From positions 1 through 45,804 of the forward strand of contig NZ_QHLI01000020.1 of the NCBI RefSeq assembly GCF_006864425.1: a stretch of DNA of 45,804 nucleotides, read 5' to 3'. Numbering within the stretch: the first letter of the stretch is position 1; every line of letters starts with the position of its first letter. The DNA comes from Campylobacter troglodytis (lineage in GTDB: Bacteria > Campylobacterota > Campylobacteria > Campylobacterales > Campylobacteraceae). A model generated the notes under the pieces. It was not told the DNA's origin. It saw nothing but the letters and a program-made list of their open reading frames with translations, and searched no databases. This document shows positions 45,706 to 45,804 of the stretch, piece after piece. Both the position numbers and the translations under genes were made by a program.

Positions 45706-45804
45706 TTTTTATCTTGTTTTTATCTTGTTTTTATCTTGTTTTTATCTTGTTTTTATCTTGTTTTTATCTTGTTTTTATCTTGTTTTTATCTTGTTTTTAT
45801 CTTG
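45706..45804. repeat. 11-bp tandem repeat, nine copies, open at the window end
   Basis: The unit tttttatcttg is repeated nine times without a mismatch (99 bp) from 1 nt after the maf stop to the last base of the window, so the array probably continues. The preceding gene end (gatcttttcttgaa) is a diverged version, a likely source of the unit. Confidence 0.97.

Noticed and set aside
45706-45804. CRISPR array
   Set aside because: The unit is 11 bp with no spacers; it is a simple tandem repeat.

Overview
The window looks like chromosome of a Campylobacter-type epsilonproteobacterium. The evidence is very AT-rich DNA, the order ctpA-purC-purS-purQ-SH3 protein-plsC, an AtpB plus small membrane protein pair, a futalosine-pathway MqnA, FliP, and a poly-G-controlled Maf (DUF115) flagellar gene. 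Gene order and orientation at 3.9-18.1 kb match what I remember of C. jejuni Cj0254-Cj0248. The species cannot be named from the sequence alone. No rRNA, tRNA or CRISPR was seen.

Layout. 0-1 kb: a broken Tae4-like amidase gene hit by an IS1595-type element. 1.2-3 kb: accC-accB (fatty acid synthesis). 3.1-3.9 kb: a second, hybrid IS remnant. 3.9-7.8 kb: a helical protein, a DUF493 protein, a 55-aa acidic protein and an MHS-type MFS transporter. 8.5-16 kb: a complete glucose-catabolic (Entner-Doudoroff) island, eda-edd on the minus strand and zwf, pgl-glk, gluP on the plus strand. It lies between genes that are adjacent in C. jejuni as I recall it. GluP imports glucose, Glk phosphorylates it, Zwf and Pgl make 6-phosphogluconate, and Edd and Eda cleave it to pyruvate and glyceraldehyde 3-phosphate. 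16.7-18.1 kb: a Cj0249-like protein and an HDOD protein. 18-20 kb: repeat-rich noncoding DNA. 20-21.8 kb: a TRL-like lipoprotein with a T17 tract in its promoter, then fliP. 22-27.2 kb: IS and MITE remnants around atpB and mqnA. 27.3-32.7 kb: the ctpA-pur-plsC cluster. 33.8-39.5 kb: radA, a nitrilase-family amidohydrolase, a PgdA-like deacetylase, and a CxxC protein and CobW-type GTPase now separated by an IS. 40.5-45.8 kb: a small flavoprotein-like gene, a membrane protein, a DASS transporter, and a phase-variable maf gene followed by nine copies of an 11-bp tandem repeat.

The most unusual feature is a set of about fifteen short inserts of 26-37 nt, mostly 34-36. They begin TTACTTCG and end GAA before a G. 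All sit inside the decayed IS1595-type transposase genes, always after a T run at the same few Phe(TTT)-G positions. Each site is filled in some IS copies and empty in others. Three IS copies have internal deletions that run exactly from one insert site to another, leaving one insert at the junction. A second system is a MITE-like family with ggctcttttt terminal inverted repeats and perfect 8-bp target duplications.
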